Source: Morganella morganii (GTDB lineage Bacteria > Pseudomonadota > Gammaproteobacteria > Enterobacterales > Enterobacteriaceae). Taken from it: a DNA stretch of 64,000 nucleotides. Below the pieces are notes generated by a model, which saw only the letters and a program-made list of their open reading frames with translations, did no database searches and was not told the DNA's origin. The position numbers and the translations under genes were made by a program. Of this stretch, positions 1 through 8,497 are shown one piece after another. How positions within the stretch are numbered: the first letter of the stretch is position 1; every line of letters begins with the position of its first letter. Location of the stretch: assembly GCF_019402645.1 (NCBI RefSeq), contig NZ_VKKS01000001.1, positions 2,176,769-2,240,768 on the forward strand, in the 5' to 3' direction.

Positions 1-130
1 ATGATTCAGCATGGCTTTCCTCAATATGGTATTTCCCCGTCAATCCTTCATAAAACGGCTTCCGGTTTGAGCTGTCACTGAATGTCGGTGACTTCGGATG
101 AAATTGTTTTAATGCGCTTTCGGGTTTCAT
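1..130 (-). CDS. Partial phage-type ORF, N-terminal 43 residues
   Basis: An open frame starts with ATG at 130-128 and runs off the left edge, giving 43 residues that begin MKPESALKQFHPKSPTF. The ATG overlaps the TAA stop of the HNH-AP2 frame as TAATG, which suggests translational coupling in a former phage operon. The peptide is polar and shows no motif I recognise, so no function is assigned. The next genes inward are phage remnants, so this is probably phage-derived too. Confidence 0.45.
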   Translation of the reverse strand, partial: MKPESALKQFHPKSPTFSDSSNRKPFYEGLTGKYHIEESHAES

Positions 131-600
131 TACGCGGTCTCCCTGTGTTTTTCCCGGTAAAATGTCAGTCCACGGACTTCACTTCCGTCGCGGCTCAGAT
201 CGCCCCCGACAGAACTATTTGTTTTATTTATTATCACTGTCGTTTTGGCGCGATCATATGCCTGTACTGCGTCACAGATTCGCTCATACCTTCCAATGTG
301 AAAATGTCGCCTATTAACCTGTATTTTCACTCGCCATTTTCTTGAACTTTTACACCAGGTTACCCCTGTGTATCCTGAAGAAGATGATGATTTTTTATTC
401 AAATTACTGGCATTTACAGTCACAGAAACATCCCTAAGATTACAAAGGCGATTGTCAGTTTTAATGTTGTTTATATGGTCAATGACCTCGTCAGGTCATT
501 TGTTATGCATATAAAACCCTGCTATCCCGCCAACCTTAACCCTGTTGCTTACTCTTTTTATCCAGGTAAATAGGCCGTTATCTGGGTTGTAGTGCAGTGA
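130..600 (-). pseudogene. Broken HNH homing endonuclease with AP2 domain
   Basis: One reading frame, read leftwards from about 600, first encodes YNPDNGLFTWIKR and then KVGGIAGF, the usual N-terminus of phage HNH endonucleases. It hits a TGA at 498-496 and resumes with PDEVIDHINNIKTDNRLCNL, the HNH core, followed by an AP2-type DNA-binding domain (GYTGVTWCKSSRKWRVKI) up to the TAA at 132-130. The roughly 20-25 residues that normally join IAG to the DHIN block, including the first HNH histidine (HRLAW), are absent. The copy therefore has an internal deletion plus a stop in the same frame. The intact 97-residue tail, from ATG 423, could still make an AP2 peptide. No convincing start is visible at the far end. 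Confidence 0.75.
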
Positions 601-1091
601 TTCCAACAAGCTGCTGTGTCCGGGTTGTCACCACCGAAACACTGGCTGCCGGGTATGGGGCTACTACCCGGCAACTTATCAATAATTTCAATCGCAATAA
701 GGAACGGTTTGAAGATGCCTATTTCCGCCCGGTTCAAATTGTCCGGGCAGATCCGACAGCAATGGGGTTGCCAAATTTTTTAGATCCGGTTTCGTCCGCC
801 CTCGCCCGGGCAGAAGCCAAAAAAGAAAGCACCCGGCTTTCTGTTGAGCTGAAAGAAGTCAAGCGCACCAAATCACAGATAAGCCGCAAACGTGAAGCTT
901 CTGCACTCGGAAAATTGAGTGCCGCCACCCGCAAAAATCGCGAATTAGCCGAACGACTGGGTGAGAGCACAAAACAGGCGACCATCACAACAGTGCAGAA
1001 CCTGACAGGTAAGGAATACAACCCATATCCGACTTTGTCAGCATTTTTTGTTGTGGCTTTCCGTTCACAGAACGAAGCCACGAATCTGTAA
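597..1091 (+). pseudogene. Rearranged phage ORF6N antirepressor remnant
   Basis: The frame opens at a GTG without a good ribosome site and gives 164 residues. Residues 9-42 (RVVTTETLAAGYGATTRQL onward, then NNFNRNKERFED) match the ORF6N DNA-binding domain of phage antirepressors. The domain breaks off after the glutamate-aspartate pair. It is joined directly to PVQIVRADPTAMGLPNFLDP and a long charged coiled-coil tail, which look like the C-terminal half of the same kind of protein. The end of ORF6N is missing, so I read this as an in-frame deletion product. It lies head to head with the HNH remnant and is probably not functional. Confidence 0.55.
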
Positions 1092-1310
1092 TAGCCATAT
1101 CACACCCCATTAAGAACATTCAGGAAATGATAAAATATGTACGCAAAACTCATGCACCCGCACGCACCGAAAATCACAGCCAGAATCAACAAAACACCGA
1201 CGCAGGGACTAAAATCATTTAATATCAGTAAATTGATTCACTTTCCATATTTTACAATTACAATAAAGCCCACAAAATCACCTTTGAGGGCTTCAAATTA
1301 AATTCATCAG

Positions 1311-1970
1311 TTAAATATGACGGGCCGCGCGCAGGAATTCCTGGCGGGTATTCTGACTGGATTTAAATAATCCGCCCAGTGAGGTGGTGGTGGTGGTACT
1401 GGTCGCATCACGGATACCGCGCGCTTTGACACAATAATGCACTGCGTCAATCGATACCGCTACATTGGTGGTGCCGAGCAGGGTTTGCAGCGCCAGCAGA
1501 ATTTGTTGTGTCAGCCGTTCCTGCACCTGCGGGCGCTGGGCAAAAAACTGCACAATCCGGTTAATTTTCGACAACCCGATAACCGTATCTTTCGGGATAT
1601 AGGCTACGGTAGCTTTGCCGTCGATAGTGACAAAGTGATGTTCACAGGTGCTGGTCAGCGTGATATCACGAACCGTCACCATCTCATCCACTTTCATTTT
1701 ATTTTCAATCAGGGTGATTTTCGGGAAATTGTGATAATCCAGCCCTGAAAAAATTTCATCCACATACATCTTCGCAATACGCTTCGGGGTATCTGCCAGA
1801 CTGTCGTCGCTCAGGTCAAGATTGAGCAGCTTCATAACTTCTGTCATATGTGCTTCAATCTGTACCTTACGGGTTTCCGGCGGCAGTGTCTGCTCCCGCA
1901 ATGGTGTCTCCAGCCCGCGTGCGATGAGCGCGGCGTGGACAAGTTCTGCTTCCCGGCTTAATGATGACAT
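1311..1970 (-). CDS. folE: GTP cyclohydrolase I
   Basis: FolE converts GTP to 7,8-dihydroneopterin triphosphate, the first step of folate synthesis, as a cytoplasmic decamer. The 219-residue length fits the E. coli enzyme (222). Zinc ligands are visible in TSTCEHHFV near residue 110 and in HYCVKARG near residue 180. The [20 protein letters not shown] block is the family core. The ATG at 1970 is preceded by a weak purine-rich site. It is a single-gene unit: phage remnants lie downstream, and 220 bases without a supported gene lie upstream. Confidence 0.97.
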   Translation of the reverse strand: MSSLSREAELVHAALIARGLETPLREQTLPPETRKVQIEAHMTEVMKLLNLDLSDDSLADTPKRIAKMYVDEIFSGLDYHNFPKITLIENKMKVDEMVTVRDITLTSTCEHHFVTIDGKATVAYIPKDTVIGLSKINRIVQFFAQRPQVQERLTQQILLALQTLLGTTNVAVSIDAVHYCVKARGIRDATSTTTTTSLGGLFKSSQNTRQEFLRAARHI

Positions 1971-2195
1971 ACCTTCTCCGACTATTTTTCAGGTGACTCC
2001 CGGTGCTGTGTTGCACCCATCGGCCGGTCAATACCCGCCGCCCTGCTATTTTAGAGCAATACGCCGTTTTGTTAATCCATTTTGTGGTTTTGGTGATGAA
2101 AAGTTTGCACCGGAAATCCCTGTTAATAATGCGGATATCAGCCGGAACGGAAGTCGCTGAAACATTCACCGGGAAAATACCGGATAACAAAGGTG

Positions 2196-2390
2196 TTACA
2201 TAATCTCATAACGGGTATGGGAAACATCCTTATTATCAGCAAAAACAATTTCTTTTCTGCCACGGGCAATATCTGAAATAATCGCGGCGCTGATATCAAA
2301 TGTAATACAGGCAAAAGCAAAAATCGTTTTGGCGGAGATAAACCCGGCACCTGAAACAGACAACAATTGTTCCTGATTTAATTCTTTCAT
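2196..2390 (-). CDS. Putative class II microcin-type precursor peptide
   Basis: This 64-residue peptide starts at ATG 2390, six bases after a GAGAGG ribosome site; a TTG six bases further out (2396) is less likely. The first 16 residues, MKELNQEQLLSVSGAG, have the form of a double-glycine leader and closely resemble the microcin V leader (MRTLTLNELDSVSGG), with Gly-Ala in place of Gly-Gly. The predicted 48-50 residue core begins with a hydrophobic, helix-prone stretch (AKTIFAFACITFDISAAII). It continues as a charged tail, RGRKEIVFADNKDVSHTRYE. It has one cysteine. The next gene upstream on the same strand codes for a small membrane protein, the order seen for cvi-cvaC in the colicin V operon. 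No CvaAB-type exporter lies in the window. The role is inferred from leader and context only. Confidence 0.55.
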   Translation of the reverse strand: MKELNQEQLLSVSGAGFISAKTIFAFACITFDISAAIISDIARGRKEIVFADNKDVSHTRYEIM

Positions 2391-2404
2391 GATCAACCTC
2401 TCAA

Positions 2405-2626
2405 TTATTCAAATATGAAGTATAGTGTCTTTTTTATCAGAACATAAAATCCCAAATAAATAACAGGCGTGAGAAAGACATCTGTCATGACATTGTCCGG
2501 TCTGACAATCCTCAATGACAAATGTGTTACCATCAGAGATGTCAGCGCCATACTGATATTCATGGATAGCAATCGTATATCTTTCAGATCATTGATTGTC
2601 TTCTGAATAATATTGTTCTTTCTCAT
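2405..2626 (-). CDS. Small two-helix membrane protein, possible immunity protein
   Basis: This 73-residue basic protein has two predicted membrane segments, about residues 19-40 (LLSMNISMALTSLMVTHLSL) and 50-70 (VFLTPVIYLGFYVLIKKTLY). The charged N-terminus MRKNNIIQKTINDLKD would be cytoplasmic. It ends 14 bases before the microcin-like precursor, so the two probably share a transcript. Small membrane proteins directly upstream of the precursor are the known layout for class II microcin immunity. I recognise no family, and the ribosome site is weak. Both genes are AT-rich compared with folE and moeA. Confidence 0.5.
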   Translation of the reverse strand: MRKNNIIQKTINDLKDIRLLSMNISMALTSLMVTHLSLRIVRPDNVMTDVFLTPVIYLGFYVLIKKTLYFIFE

Positions 2627-2756
2627 CAGGAATGACTTACTCTGTTATTTTTCATAATGATGACTTTATGCCCTGAAAATTAAATAAAGCATAAACAGAC
2701 TAAGTTACAAACCCGTTTTTTTAATTGTCTGTTTTTTATTTTTAATTAATAATAAA

Positions 2757-2790
2757 GATAACAGGATTAATAAATAACAATCCTGTTATT
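2757..2790 (-). terminator. Rho-independent terminator, 11-bp stem
   Basis: ATAACAGGATT pairs perfectly with AATCCTGTTAT across a 10-base loop. On the minus strand it is followed by a T-rich tail (TCTTTATTATT). It lies just after the TAA of the small membrane ORF at 2801. Confidence 0.7.
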
Positions 2791-2800
2791 CCTGAGATAA

Positions 2801-2899
2801 TTATTCTTTTACATCACTGCGATCACGGCACACCAGCAAACCACCCATAATCAGCGCAGCAAAGACCACCCACAGTGCCGCCGCCGGCCAGAAATACAC
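2801..2899 (-). pseudogene. Remnant or tiny membrane ORF with its terminator
   Basis: A GTG-initiated frame gives 32 residues, a hydrophobic stretch (FWPAAALWVVFAALIMGGLL) followed by VCRDRSDVKE and a TAA, with a good terminator just beyond. The composition suits the C-terminal helix of a transporter or a single-span small protein. Upstream in the same frame the sequence stays open to a TGA near 2952 but has no good ATG. I read it as the 3' remnant of a decayed membrane gene; a real 32-residue protein is the alternative. Confidence 0.35.
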
Positions 2900-2973
2900 T
2901 GATTGTATTATGAAGCGCCGTTGTCTGACGGCCGGAATGAGATGTCGTCATATAAAATATGAAATGTTAATAA

Positions 2974-3001
2974 TTTGTAACGTCGTATTTGTAACGTCGT
3001 T
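2974..3001. repeat. 14-bp tandem duplication
   Basis: TTTGTAACGTCGTA at 2974-2987 is repeated at 2988-3001 with only the last base changed. It lies in noncoding DNA between the two small remnants. Confidence 0.7.
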
Positions 3002-3052
3002 ATACCAAAAGAAGTCTTTAAAATGCAATGGTGACTTCCGGAATCATATCTG

Positions 3053-3103
3053 TTACTCACGCTTTTGTGCCACATCATTCAACTTGTGCAGTAAGTCTGC
3101 CAT
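3053..3103 (-). pseudogene. 16-residue ORF behind a very strong ribosome site
   Basis: ATG 3103 follows GAGGAGG by seven bases, one of the best ribosome sites in the window, yet the frame stops after MADLLHKLNDVAQKRE. It faces away from moeA. It lies in the same frame as the membrane tail ending at 2801, with three stops between them. The pair may be the two ends of one decayed gene of about 100 codons, or this may be a short leader peptide. No function is assigned. Confidence 0.3.
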
Positions 3104-3167
3104 AATGCCCTCCTCTTTATTATCCGTTTTATCTGCGCCCTGCGGGCTCCGGGAGTGAAACAGCATC

Positions 3168-4418
3168 ATGGCTAATCCGACAGAAAGTTACACCTCTTCG
3201 TTAATCTCTTTACAGGAAGCACTGGATAAGCTGCTCGCGACCCCGGCCGCGATCACCGGTACTGAAACTATCGCGCTGACGGATGCCGCCGGGCGGATCA
3301 CTGCCGCCCCTGTTATTTCGCCTATCAATGTACCGCCATTTGATAATTCCGCAATGGATGGTTACGGGGTGCGCCTGTCGGATTGGGACGGAAAAAACCC
3401 GCTGTCGGTTGCCGGCCGCGCACTGGCAGGCGTGCCGTTTAAAGGAGCATTACCGGCCGGACAGTGTATCCGTATTATGACCGGCGCACCGGTACCGGCG
3501 GGTGTGGATACCGTGGTGATGCAGGAAGAAGCGGAGGTATCGGATACCGGTATTACCTTTACCGCCGGAATTACCGCCGGACAGAATATCCGCCGGGTCG
3601 GCGAGGATATCGCACAGCACAGTGAAGTCTTACCGGCAGGCACCAAACTGGCTGCCGCCCAGTTGCCGCTGATCGCCTCCCTGGGACTGGCGGAGTTGTC
3701 CGTAGTACGCAAACTGAAGGTTGCGGTGTTCTCCACCGGTGATGAGTTACAGGCTGTCGGCCAGCCGCTGGGAGACGGACAGATTTATGATACCAACCGG
3801 TTTGCGGTTCGTCTGATGCTGGAAAAACTCGGCTGTGATGTGATTGACCTCGGTGTGATCCCGGATAATCCGGACATTCTGCGCGCCACCTTTGAACAAG
3901 CTGATGCTCAGGCTGATCTGGTGATCAGCAGCGGCGGCGTCTCTGTCGGGGAAGCGGATTACACCAAACAAATTCTCGATGAGATCGGCAAAATTAATTT
4001 CTGGAAACTGGCGATCAAACCGGGCAAGCCGTTTGCTTTCGGTAAACTGAATAACGCCTGGTTCTGCGGCCTGCCGGGTAACCCGGTCTCAACCACCGTT
4101 ACTTTCTATGAACTGGTTCAGCCGCTGATCACCCGTTTGTCCGGATTCAGTCAGTGGCAGCCGCCGATGCGGTTCAAAGCCGTGACCACCACCCCGCTGA
4201 AAAAATCCGCCGGTCGTCTGGATTTCCAGCGCGGTATCGCCGGGGTGAATGAACAGGGTCAGATGGTCGTAAAAACCACCGGCGATCAGGGTTCACATAT
4301 TTTCAGTTCATTCAGCCTCGCCAACTGCTTTATTGTGCTGGAGCGCGAGCGCGGTGCGGTCGCAGCCGGTGAAACGGTTGAAATCGAATTTTTTAATCAT
4401 TTACTGAAGAATGACTGA
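3168..4418 (+). CDS. moeA: Molybdopterin molybdenumtransferase
   Basis: MoeA inserts molybdate into adenylylated molybdopterin to give active molybdenum cofactor. At 416 residues it is near the E. coli length (411). Visible blocks are the N-terminal [10 protein letters not shown] motif, the molybdopterin-binding [15 protein letters not shown] near residue 258, and [10 protein letters not shown] with [17 protein letters not shown] near 285-305. The C-terminal beta-barrel domain is complete. Its TGA overlaps the ATG of moeB by one base (ATGACTGATGG context), so the two are translationally coupled, as in E. coli. Confidence 0.97.
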   Translation: MANPTESYTSSLISLQEALDKLLATPAAITGTETIALTDAAGRITAAPVISPINVPPFDNSAMDGYGVRLSDWDGKNPLSVAGRALAGVPFKGALPAGQCIRIMTGAPVPAGVDTVVMQEEAEVSDTGITFTAGITAGQNIRRVGEDIAQHSEVLPAGTKLAAAQLPLIASLGLAELSVVRKLKVAVFSTGDELQAVGQPLGDGQIYDTNRFAVRLMLEKLGCDVIDLGVIPDNPDILRATFEQADAQADLVISSGGVSVGEADYTKQILDEIGKINFWKLAIKPGKPFAFGKLNNAWFCGLPGNPVSTTVTFYELVQPLITRLSGFSQWQPPMRFKAVTTTPLKKSAGRLDFQRGIAGVNEQGQMVVKTTGDQGSHIFSSFSLANCFIVLERERGAVAAGETVEIEFFNHLLKND

Positions 4419-5191
4419 TGGCGACTGAATCCGGACATATTGAACTCAGTAATGAGGAAGCGCTGCGTTATAACCGCCAGATAGTGCTGCGGGGTTTTGA
4501 TTTTGATGGTCAGGAAGCACTGAAAGCCGGACGGGTACTAATCACCGGCCTCGGCGGACTGGGGTGTGCTGCGGCGCAATATCTGGCTGCGGCAGGGGTT
4601 GGTCATCTCACTCTGCTGGATTTTGATACGGTTTCCCTCTCCAATCTTCAGCGTCAGATCCTGCATACCGATGCCCGTATCGGGATGGCAAAAACAGAAT
4701 CCGCTGCGATTGCGCTGAAAGCGGTCAATCCGCATTGCCATACAAAAACTGTCACAAAACAACTGAATGATGATGAGCTGGCCGCTCTGATCCAATCTCA
4801 TCATGTGATGCTGGACTGTACCGATAATGTGGCCGCCCGCGAACAGCTTAACCGCGCATGTCATCAGCTGAAGATCCCGCTGGTGTCCGGTGCCGCTATC
4901 CGCATGGAAGGACAGATTTCCGTCTTTACCTGGCAGGCGGGGGAACCCTGTTACCGCTGCCTGAGCCGGTTATTCGGGGAGAACAGTCTGACCTGTGTGG
5001 AAGCGGGTGTGATGGCACCGCTGGTCGGTACCATCGGCACCCTGGAGGCGATGGAGTGTATCAAACTGCTCACCGGCTACGGGCAGGTGAGCAGCGGAAA
5101 AGTGGTGCTGTTTGATGCTATGCGCATGCAATTCCGCACCATTAACCTTAAGCCTGATCCTCTGTGCGAGGTGTGCGGCTGTAACGGATAG
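4418..5191 (+). CDS. moeB: Molybdopterin-synthase adenylyltransferase
   Basis: MoeB adenylates the C-terminal glycine of MoaD so that it can be sulfurated for molybdopterin synthesis. The ThiF/E1-like nucleotide-binding loop [18 protein letters not shown] is near residue 44. The R-Q motif NLQRQILH follows, and four zinc cysteines appear as CYRC and CEVC. It is 257 residues long. Its last 44 bases overlap the 3' end of codA on the other strand, yet the final CEVCGCNG is natural for the family, so the overlap is real coding on at least this strand. Confidence 0.97.
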   Translation: MATESGHIELSNEEALRYNRQIVLRGFDFDGQEALKAGRVLITGLGGLGCAAAQYLAAAGVGHLTLLDFDTVSLSNLQRQILHTDARIGMAKTESAAIALKAVNPHCHTKTVTKQLNDDELAALIQSHHVMLDCTDNVAAREQLNRACHQLKIPLVSGAAIRMEGQISVFTWQAGEPCYRCLSRLFGENSLTCVEAGVMAPLVGTIGTLEAMECIKLLTGYGQVSSGKVVLFDAMRMQFRTINLKPDPLCEVCGCNG

Positions 5192-6452
5192 TCTCCGGTT
5201 TATCCATATAGATCTGTGTGACCGCAGGCTGTGTTTCTGCGATCACACGGCCATCACGGACAGAATAACGCACCGGCACCTGACGGCGGACGGCATCAAA
5301 CCCGTTTTCAGCCGGCAGGATCAGCAGGCTGGCACGTTTGCCTTCCGCCACGCCGTAATCCTGTAAATTCAGAGTACGCGCACTGTATTCCGTAATCAGT
5401 TTCAGCCCGTCATTAATCTGACCATATCCCATCAGCTGGCAGACATGCAGCCCCATATGCAGCACCTGGAGCATATTGGCGGTTCCCAGCGGATACCACG
5501 GGTCGAATACATCATCGTGACCGAAGCAGACATTTATATCCGCCGCCAGCATCTCTTTGACACGGGTGATCCCGCGGCGCTTCGGATAAGTATCAAAGCG
5601 CCCCTGCAAGTGAATGTTCACCAGCGGATTCGCCACAAAATTGATGCCGGACATCTTCAGCAGACGGAACAGACGTGACGTGTAAGCCCCGTTATAAGAG
5701 TGCATCGCCGTGGTGTGGCTGGCAGTAACGCGTGCGCCCATTCCCTCACGGTGCGCCAGCGCGGCAACAGTTTCCACGAAACGGGACTGTTCATCGTCGA
5801 TTTCATCACAATGCACGTCGATCAGGCGATCATATTTCTGTGCCAGCGCAAAAGTTTTATGCAGGGATTCCACACCGTATTCGCGGGTAAATTCAAAGTG
5901 CGGGATAGCACCGGCCACATCCGCGCCCAGACGCAGGGCCTCTTCCAGCAGTGCCTCGCCGTCCGGATAGGACATAATCCCTTCCTGCGGGAACGCAACG
6001 ATCTGTAAATCCACCCACGGCGCGACTTCCTGCTTCACTTCCAGCATCGCTTTCAGTGCGGTCAGTGTGGCATCGGAAACATCAACATGCGTGCGGACAT
6101 GCTGAATACCGTTGGCAATCTGCCATTTCAGCGTCTGCCATGCACGGGTTTTTACATCATCGTGCGTCAGCAGCGCTTTACGCTCCGCCCAGCGTTCAAT
6201 CCCTTCAAATAAGGTGCCGGACTGGTTCCAGGCCGGTTCCCCGGCGGTCTGGGTGGTATCGAGGTGAATATGCGGCTCAACGAACGGCGCGGTGACCAGG
6301 CCGCCTTCGGCGTCCAGGCTCTCCGGCAGTACTTCACCGGCAGGCTGCGGCACAATTGCGGTAATACGCTGATTATCAATGTCGATACGCCACAGGCCAT
6401 CACGCTCCGGCAAACGGGCATGATGAATATGTTTTACGGTTTGATTAAGCAC
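5148..6452 (-). CDS. codA: Cytosine deaminase
   Basis: CodA deaminates cytosine to uracil and ammonia for pyrimidine salvage. Metal and catalytic residues are visible as PHIHLDTT near residue 60, [11 protein letters not shown] near 212, ASHTTAM near 244 and GHDDVFDPW near 312. It is 434 residues against 427 in E. coli. The extra C-terminal residues ([11 protein letters not shown]) are encoded across the overlap with moeB. The start overlaps the end of codB by 8 bases, so the pair is one operon, probably under PurR (box at 7758). Confidence 0.97.
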   Translation of the reverse strand: MLNQTVKHIHHARLPERDGLWRIDIDNQRITAIVPQPAGEVLPESLDAEGGLVTAPFVEPHIHLDTTQTAGEPAWNQSGTLFEGIERWAERKALLTHDDVKTRAWQTLKWQIANGIQHVRTHVDVSDATLTALKAMLEVKQEVAPWVDLQIVAFPQEGIMSYPDGEALLEEALRLGADVAGAIPHFEFTREYGVESLHKTFALAQKYDRLIDVHCDEIDDEQSRFVETVAALAHREGMGARVTASHTTAMHSYNGAYTSRLFRLLKMSGINFVANPLVNIHLQGRFDTYPKRRGITRVKEMLAADINVCFGHDDVFDPWYPLGTANMLQVLHMGLHVCQLMGYGQINDGLKLITEYSARTLNLQDYGVAEGKRASLLILPAENGFDAVRRQVPVRYSVRDGRVIAETQPAVTQIYMDKPETIRYSRTPRTEDQA

Positions 6453-7692
6453 GGGTCATCTCCGGATTGGTTGTGCGACGACGGTTAAGTAACGGATTGA
6501 GGACAGCATAGCTTAATGCCCCGCCGAGAACTGCGTTCACCGGCACAATCCCCGGCAGCCAGTGCCCGGCAATCACGCCTGCCGCCACAGCCAGCAGCGC
6601 GCTGACATTCACATCACGCATTTTGCTGCGGTCAAAGGTTTCATAGCGGTGACGATACATCAGGTAATCCGCGATGATAATGCCTCCGATTGGAGGAATG
6701 GCGGCAGATAAGAAGGTCAGCCAGCCGACAAAATTATTGTAGAGCCACAGGGCGCACAGTGTGCCGATAAGCCCGTTAACAATGGATAAGGTTTTGCTGG
6801 AAAGCCCGGTGATATTGGCGAATCCCAGGCCGGACGCATAGAGCGCGTTATCATTGGTGGTCCAGATATTCAGTCCGAGAACAATAATCGCCGGTAATAA
6901 CAATCCCTGGGCAATCATCACATCAGAGATATCCGCCATACCGAGTGATGCCGCCCCGGCTGCACCAAAAATAAACATCAGCGAGTTACCGAGGAAGAAG
7001 GCGATAATCGCCACCAGCACGGCAATTTTCGGTTTGCGGCCGAAGCGGACAAAATCCGCCGTCAATGTACCTGCACTGACAAACGACCCGACTACCATCG
7101 CGAGCGCCAGATTAAAATCAATCGGCTGTGCCGGAATCACATCACGCAGTGCGCTCATGCCGCCCATGCCGCTTACCGCAAGGTAAACTGAGTAGCTGCC
7201 GAGAATAGCAATTGCCGGAACCGCAATCACCGAGAGCACGGTCAGCGCGGAAATCCCGAAGAAAACGGTAATGGTCATCAGCACCCCGGAGATGCCGATC
7301 AGCCAGTTGATATCCCAGCCTGTCGCTTTACCGACCGGAATGGCAAACATCGCCACACCGACACCGAACCAGCCGACTTGTGTGCCGCCGAGTAAGAATG
7401 AAGGGAGCCAGGAGCCTTTAATACCGAAGGAGTAACGCGCGAGAAGGTGAGTTGTTAAGCCGGTTTTGGAACCAATGAAACCAAGAAAAGCGGTGTAGAC
7501 ACCAAGAAGAAGATTACCGATAAGAACTGCGAGGAAGAAATCATTAAAACTGAGGCCGGTACCGAGAGCACCTCCGGTCCACATACTGGCGGAAAAGAAG
7601 GTTAATCCCAGCATTACAAAGGTTAATGCCAGCCCGCCTTTCCGCGCGGTTATGGGCACAGGCCCATGACTGTAATTTTTATCCCCGGACAC
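6445..7692 (-). CDS. codB: Cytosine permease
   Basis: CodB imports cytosine with protons or cations. It belongs to the NCS1 transporter family and has about 12 predicted membrane helices over 415 residues. The family pattern is visible in [14 protein letters not shown] near residue 35, [11 protein letters not shown] near 103 and [20 protein letters not shown] near 208. It is the first gene of codBA. A PurR-like operator lies 66 bases upstream of the ATG, in line with purine control of E. coli codBA. Confidence 0.96.
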   Translation of the reverse strand: MSGDKNYSHGPVPITARKGGLALTFVMLGLTFFSASMWTGGALGTGLSFNDFFLAVLIGNLLLGVYTAFLGFIGSKTGLTTHLLARYSFGIKGSWLPSFLLGGTQVGWFGVGVAMFAIPVGKATGWDINWLIGISGVLMTITVFFGISALTVLSVIAVPAIAILGSYSVYLAVSGMGGMSALRDVIPAQPIDFNLALAMVVGSFVSAGTLTADFVRFGRKPKIAVLVAIIAFFLGNSLMFIFGAAGAASLGMADISDVMIAQGLLLPAIIVLGLNIWTTNDNALYASGLGFANITGLSSKTLSIVNGLIGTLCALWLYNNFVGWLTFLSAAIPPIGGIIIADYLMYRHRYETFDRSKMRDVNVSALLAVAAGVIAGHWLPGIVPVNAVLGGALSYAVLNPLLNRRRTTNPEMTRA

Positions 7693-8497
7693 AATTGCCT
7701 CCTGTTGCTTTTCTCAGGCCAAAAAAATCTGACGAATTCTATAGCCGTAAAAAACAAAAGCAAACGATTTCGTTCTCACTTAAAGAGAATTAACGCATCG
7801 TTAATATCCCGGCCAAAAATCGTTCTGACGGCAACAACAGGAAGAAAACGCCGAAAGATTATTTCTGATTACGGCCTCCGTTATTATTCGCCGGAAAGGT
7901 AATATCAGCCATCAGAGAATGAACACAAAATGATTAAAGCCAGTATCACAGATGCAAAAACAAACAAAAAATATATATAAATCAATTTATTAAAATTTAA
8001 TTATAACCATCACATTATGTAGCAATAAGAATTACGTTACTGCCGGTAAATAATACTGAATCTTTGTAAATATTATTTTCCTCCCGGAACACCGTTTATT
8101 TTTACGGATATTCCTGTATGAGTTCTGTTATTTTTTATATTCCCTTTCCGGGCACGCTGTCACTTTATCTTTATTTATCGGTTCTCCCCCGTTTTTTGTC
8201 ATCGTTTTGCGGAATTTCCGGCAAAATACGCTATATTCATTGTGCTTATCCTGTTCAACTTTTATTGCCAAATACAGATAACTCATATATTGTACGCCGC
8301 CTGCATTTACCCCAGCGTGTGGTGATGGCCCGTTTATCACTGACGTTTCAGTAAAGTGCGCACGATGCATATGCAAGGTGCGAGGTTTATTGAAAATAAA
8401 TGCAGACTGACCGTCATCCGCTGACGGCCGGAAATATGTATTGTGCCCGGATGCGATATCCGCGGCATGTTTCAGGCTATTGGGAAGGGCTGTAAAA
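7693..8497. other. Long AT-rich intergenic region between divergent codB and permease
   Basis: About 800 bases hold the divergent promoters of codB and the 8498 permease. The only clear element is the PurR-like box. Two open frames of 78 and 82 codons (8118-8354 plus, 8128-8376 minus) overlap each other, lack ribosome sites and show no motif, so I do not call them. The block 7960-8050 is very AT-rich. Confidence 0.6.
7758..7773. promoter_or_regulatory. PurR operator of codBA
   Basis: AAGCAAACGATTTCGT matches the PurR consensus ACGCAAACGTTTTCGT at 14 of 16 positions and lies 66 bases before codB. E. coli codBA is known to be PurR-repressed, so the site fits both sequence and target. Confidence 0.75.

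Noticed and set aside
1867-2190. 107-codon minus-strand frame over the folE start
   Set aside because: It overlaps the folE N-terminus and promoter, has no family match and an unlikely composition.
8118-8376. Two overlapping frames of 78 and 82 codons in the codB-permease gap
   Set aside because: They overlap on opposite strands, lack ribosome sites and show no domain or signal pattern.
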